Shown piece by piece: positions 60,326-64,000 of a stretch of DNA of 64,000 nucleotides; the first letter of the stretch is position 1; every line of letters starts with the position of its first letter. The stretch is from contig NC_081412.1 of the NCBI RefSeq assembly GCF_030272615.1, positions 38,756,911 to 38,820,910 of the forward strand, in the 5' to 3' direction. The stretch comes from Cryptomeria japonica. Lineage: Eukaryota > Streptophyta > Pinopsida > Cupressales > Cupressaceae. The notes beneath the pieces were generated by a model. It saw nothing but the letters and a program-made list of their open reading frames with translations, had not been told where the DNA came from and ran no database searches. The translations under genes and the position numbers were made by a program.

Positions 60326-63300
60326 CTAAGTGTCATGAGACACTATATTCTGATCTTTCTTCATGAACTCCTTGAACTTTTGTATAACTGCTTTCATATG
60401 TTCCTGGTTAGGTCCTTTAGTATGACTTGTGATGACCTTGACCCTGGTGATAGAATCTCTAAGGCTCATGTAGCATTTCTTGTGTTTCTTTAGAAGTGAG
60501 TTTGGATCATCTAGATTCACGTGGATATCTACTAGTTTATCAATAGAAGATAGTGAGAAAGCTTGTTTGTTGACCTCTTCACTAGTTAGAAAATTTAATT
60601 CTTTGATGATAATGTCTTCATGAAGAGGCTTCTAATTCTCAGCAAGGAAAGTACAAGGAAGAGCTGATATTTTCTCAATGATGTCATTTGCTTTATCATT
60701 ACATTCATTTAGTGCCTTTCTCAAATAATTGATAAGGACCTCAATTGTGTTATTTAGTGTTATATAATTTCTCTTTGCTCAACATACATATCCCTTGAAG
60801 GGATCACTTTGTTATCAACTAGAACATCCAGTTGGAAATCTTCTAACTTCAACCAAGAGTCAAAACCTTTTTCATGTGCTTCTAACTCATTATCTAAAAC
60901 AAATTCAATTTTTTATCAATTTTAAATTTTACCTCCACCAATTTTTTGACAAGAGTAACTATTGAACATAGGAGATGTGCTCCTTGATTCAGTAGTCTAT
61001 CCATCCATTCGCCAATTGTCCTCCCATGAGAATTTACCTATTCAGCTTGTTTGATAATTAGTTCATCCACTGATGAAGTGACCGGCTCAACTACCTCTGA
61101 TGATTTGGCAATCTTAATCAGGACTGCTATGAGTTGATCAACTTGTTTCTCCAACTTATTTTTCTTTATTTTCTCCCCAAACATTGCCACAAGATGCTCG
61201 AATGAAGATCTTCAATTGTACCCTAATGTGTTTTCTTACCCAAATCAATTCTCTTGATAATATAATTTGTATATTGTACTTTTTTCAAGTCTACATTAGG
61301 AGGAAGAATGGTCATCTCTATATACTTATCTTTAGATGGGTCTATCCTTAACCTAGACAAATTTTTGGCTTTCTTTGTGACCTTGGGCTTAATAGGAATC
61401 AATTGGCTAAAATCAAATTCATTAGGAGAGATGGTTTGTTTCTTTCTTTTAGGAGCATTAGACACTAACCATGGTGGAAAAGAAGCATCTTCATCTACTC
61501 TAGAAGAAGTAAAATCTAGAGTTGCCAACTCATGTGGATGAATGTTGGTAGTAACAATAGGTGGAATTGAGGTGACAACAGCAAGTAGATTGGAAACATT
61601 AGAAACCTAAGGAGGAACTTGGGTTTCTGATATAAATTTATCAAAATCTTCTAGCATAGAAGATGTGACCTCAAACAAATTAGGAAGAAACATAGTATCT
61701 AAGTTGTCATGAGGAGTGTAAAGGGTTATTTCACTTGTGGAAGTAGAAGGAATAACATGTACTACAAGAACTTGTGAAGGAATTGACACAGTAGTACTCA
61801 AAGGAATTGCATTAGAGATAGAGACTGAACTAGTACCTATGATATTACATGATGAAGGATGAATACCTTCATGTGTCTCTTGAGATAGGGAAGTACTTGA
61901 GATTTCAAGTAATCTATCCTCATCAAATTCTCCTTCTTCTTTCTCTTGTGCACTATCTGGCTCATCTTCTTCTTGAAATTTTTCATCTCCATTTACTTCT
62001 TCTTCTCCCTCAACTTCATCATGAACTTGAGTCTCTTGTGTTGAAGACTTACCTTGAGCTTTACCTTTTCCAACAGTAAACTTGAATTTAGGACCCTTAG
62101 GAGTTGCAGGATCTTTCCTATTCTTGGTCCTTCCTTAATTTATAAGTCTTTCCCTTAGGGCCTGCAGCATCTTCTTCAAATGATTTAATTTGTAAAGAAT
62201 TCATTTGTACACCATGTACATTTAATTAAATAGTGGTATTATCAATAATTTTCTAGAACCTAGCCCTTATAGAAGTATTCTTTTTTTGGGACCATTGAAT
62301 GAGAGATAGAGGTAATCCGGCTACTTTGTCTCTTTCATATGCAGGATCAAGGATGTCACCATCTTCTTCTAGGTCTTCAAGAACACCAGCAAAATCAAAT
62401 TTTACTACTGTCAAACAACAATAATCCATTCTGTGGATATCCTCTTCAATCTTGCAATCGACCCATGATTCTTCAATTTGATGGATATGTGTGTAGTTCT
62501 TCTTAATCTTATTCTTCATGCCCCTATAATCAAATAAATTACTAGCCCTGAAGAATTTCATGCTCACTCTTCTCATTTCCTCCTCCATGGTGTGGGCCTT
62601 GTAGATGGAATTGATAGAATATATCCCTATAGAGATAGACAATTTCAAATCTTATGAGCTCTAGATTGATGCTCATGGATGGAAATCATTTGACGAGCTA
62701 TCTCTATAAGGATGATCTTATCAGATGGATATCTCAGGAGCATAAAAGTTTCTCTATCAAAACAGCCAATTATGATATACGTGAAGGTAGGAAACTAAAG
62801 GAAAATGAAACCATACCCACTTACCACCTTCCGTGCTTCATCTGACACTCTTTTGTTCTAAATTTCCTTGTCAAATAAAAACATGTAATGAGAAAAGAAA
62901 GAATCATTTACCCTCCTAAAATGATGTAAAATCTCTGAGAGAGTCAACTGAGAGAAGTAATTGTAAACAATAACTTGACTCCTATCACCTGTAGTTGATA
63001 GACCTAGAAAATTCCTTATTGAGGCAGTTGCATAGACAAGATAACAAGTCATCTAAAATTTCAAGGTGGTAGGCACCTTGGTCAACTGTTCACACATGGC
63101 ATCTGCAATTTGTTTTCCCCAAAAGATATTTTTTCTTATTATGCCTTATGACATGAATGTATTGATGCATCCACTTGTGGTAGCTATTGGAAGTTGGGAG
63201 GCCTTTTACTCTACTAAGAAGAGTAATCAAATCATTAACCTCCTCAATGAAGTCATAACTAGGAATAGTTTCAGGCCATATTGAAATTGTAGGCCTAGGT

Positions 63301-63766
63301 ATTTTTAGCCAATTATCATTCATGTTCTTCCCGCATTTCTCTAAATTTCTATCAAAATGTGCTAATGTTGATTGCATATCAATATGTGCATATTGATCAA
63401 TAGAAGAACATTTTAAAATGGTGTCAAAGAAATCCTCATCAAGTTTGATGAGCATTTTCCCATCTACATCCTTAACTAATCTAGTGGTAGAATCATATTT
63501 ATTGGCAAGAGCCAATACAAACTCTGGATTTTGAGCTGGCATGGGGAAAGTAACCACCAGATAAATTTCACTATTTGTAGTGGGCTCCATCTTGTAGGAA
63601 CTGGTGACGATTTCACCCTCTTTAAGAACTCATCAAGATCCACATGACCAATATTGGTATCCCTAATATTGTCAATGTTTGATATCACTGACGAAGGTGG
63701 AAACACTAGATGTATTTATTGTTTTTTAGATTTCATTGATTTCTTATTAGAAGAAGGCTCTGACAT
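60326..63766 (-). pseudogene. Second long orphan coding region of an element, function unknown
   Basis: The ATG at 63766 (MSEPSSNKKSMKSKK) opens a coding region of about 1,100 codons with frame changes and stops, ending at 60326. Segments: 63590-63090 with FPMPAQNPEFVLALANKYDS and NWLKIPRPTISIWPETIPSY; 63052-62858 with ATASIRNFLGLSTTGDRS and LTLSEILHHFRRVNDSFF; 62600-62253 with RVSMKFFRASNLFDYRGMKN and DYCCLTVVKFDFAG; 61528-61223 with SPNEFDFSQLIPIKPKVTKK; 60520-60326 with a charged helix. It is not pol. The text is reminiscent of long uncharacterised ORFs that recur with retroelements in large plant genomes, but this is from memory. It differs by eye from the orphan ORF at 31426-35084. Confidence 0.55.
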
Positions 63767-64000
63767 TTGCAATAAATGCACTGCAATGTGAAAATATCAT
63801 TATTGGAAATGATTAGCCACCATAGAAATCTTTATCTGATACAAAAAATCCCATTGATCCATCACATATTGACCAAAAATAACCAATTTGTATGTGTATG
63901 TAAAAGGTGCAAATTGGACCTATAAGTCCAATTTACACTTATTAAGTGTGAAATTAAAACAAGTGCATTTTGAACTTATAAGTCATATTTTCACTTTAAC
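63767..64000 (-). other. Leader of the second orphan ORF, with a hairpin and a diverged repeat
   Basis: ATTGGAC (63913-63919) pairs with GTCCAAT (63926-63932) around a 6-nt loop. A diverged copy of the TTGGACCTATAAGTCCAATT text, TTGAACTTATAAGTCATATT, follows at about 63968. No coding start other than 63766 is favoured. Confidence 0.5.

Overview
The window looks like intergenic DNA from a large, AT-rich, retrotransposon-loaded plant nuclear genome. A gymnosperm (conifer-like) source is my best guess. The reasons are nested and heavily decayed LTR elements, L1-type LINEs with a plant-style RNase H, Copia elements with plant motifs, and no intact host gene in 64 kb. The species cannot be fixed from the sequence alone. 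No rRNA, tRNA gene, CRISPR array or bacterial-type operon was seen.

Layout. 1-2971: end of an LTR element (internal part with a C-rich telomere-like repeat and a perfect hairpin, then a 1.87 kb 3' LTR). 3885-5999: a complete small TRIM-type element with two LTRs, a Met-tRNA primer site and a 5-bp target duplication. 6000-10780: unassigned DNA with three local tandem duplications. 10798-18930: a full-length L1-type LINE, bounded by a 17-bp near-perfect target duplication and a short A tail, with ORF1, ORF2 and an extra ORF beyond RNase H. 22.7-27.6 kb: a degenerate TTAGGG-like array split by a 5'-truncated LINE on the minus strand (18-bp target duplication). That LINE also has an extra ORF after RNase H, here starting one base after the ORF2 stop. 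28182-39028: a non-autonomous Copia-like LTR element on the minus strand. It carries gag plus a long unrecognised coding region but no pol, and two different solo LTRs are nested in it, each with a perfect 5-bp duplication. 39.0-43.0 kb: unassigned, with a 108-bp tandem repeat. 43012-49990: a full-length decayed Copia element (minus strand) inserted in a second TTAGGG-like array that continues to about 51.5 kb. 53.6-57.6 kb: three LTRs or LTR fragments of at least two families. 57.6-59.1 kb: a LINE fragment. 59.1-64 kb: another element carrying a long unrecognised coding region, running off the window.

How it fits together. Nearly everything is mobile DNA at different stages of decay, and the nesting gives a relative order: the TTAGGG-like arrays predate the LINE and the Copia in them, and the gag/orphan-ORF element predates its two solo LTRs. 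The most unusual theme is extra, non-pol coding capacity in retroelements: two LINEs with ORFs downstream of RNase H, and two LTR-type elements with long orphan ORFs. Many stop codons are one C-to-T or G-to-A change from the expected sense codon, as expected of methylated, silenced elements. All coding regions are called pseudogenes; positions of frame changes are read by eye and are approximate.
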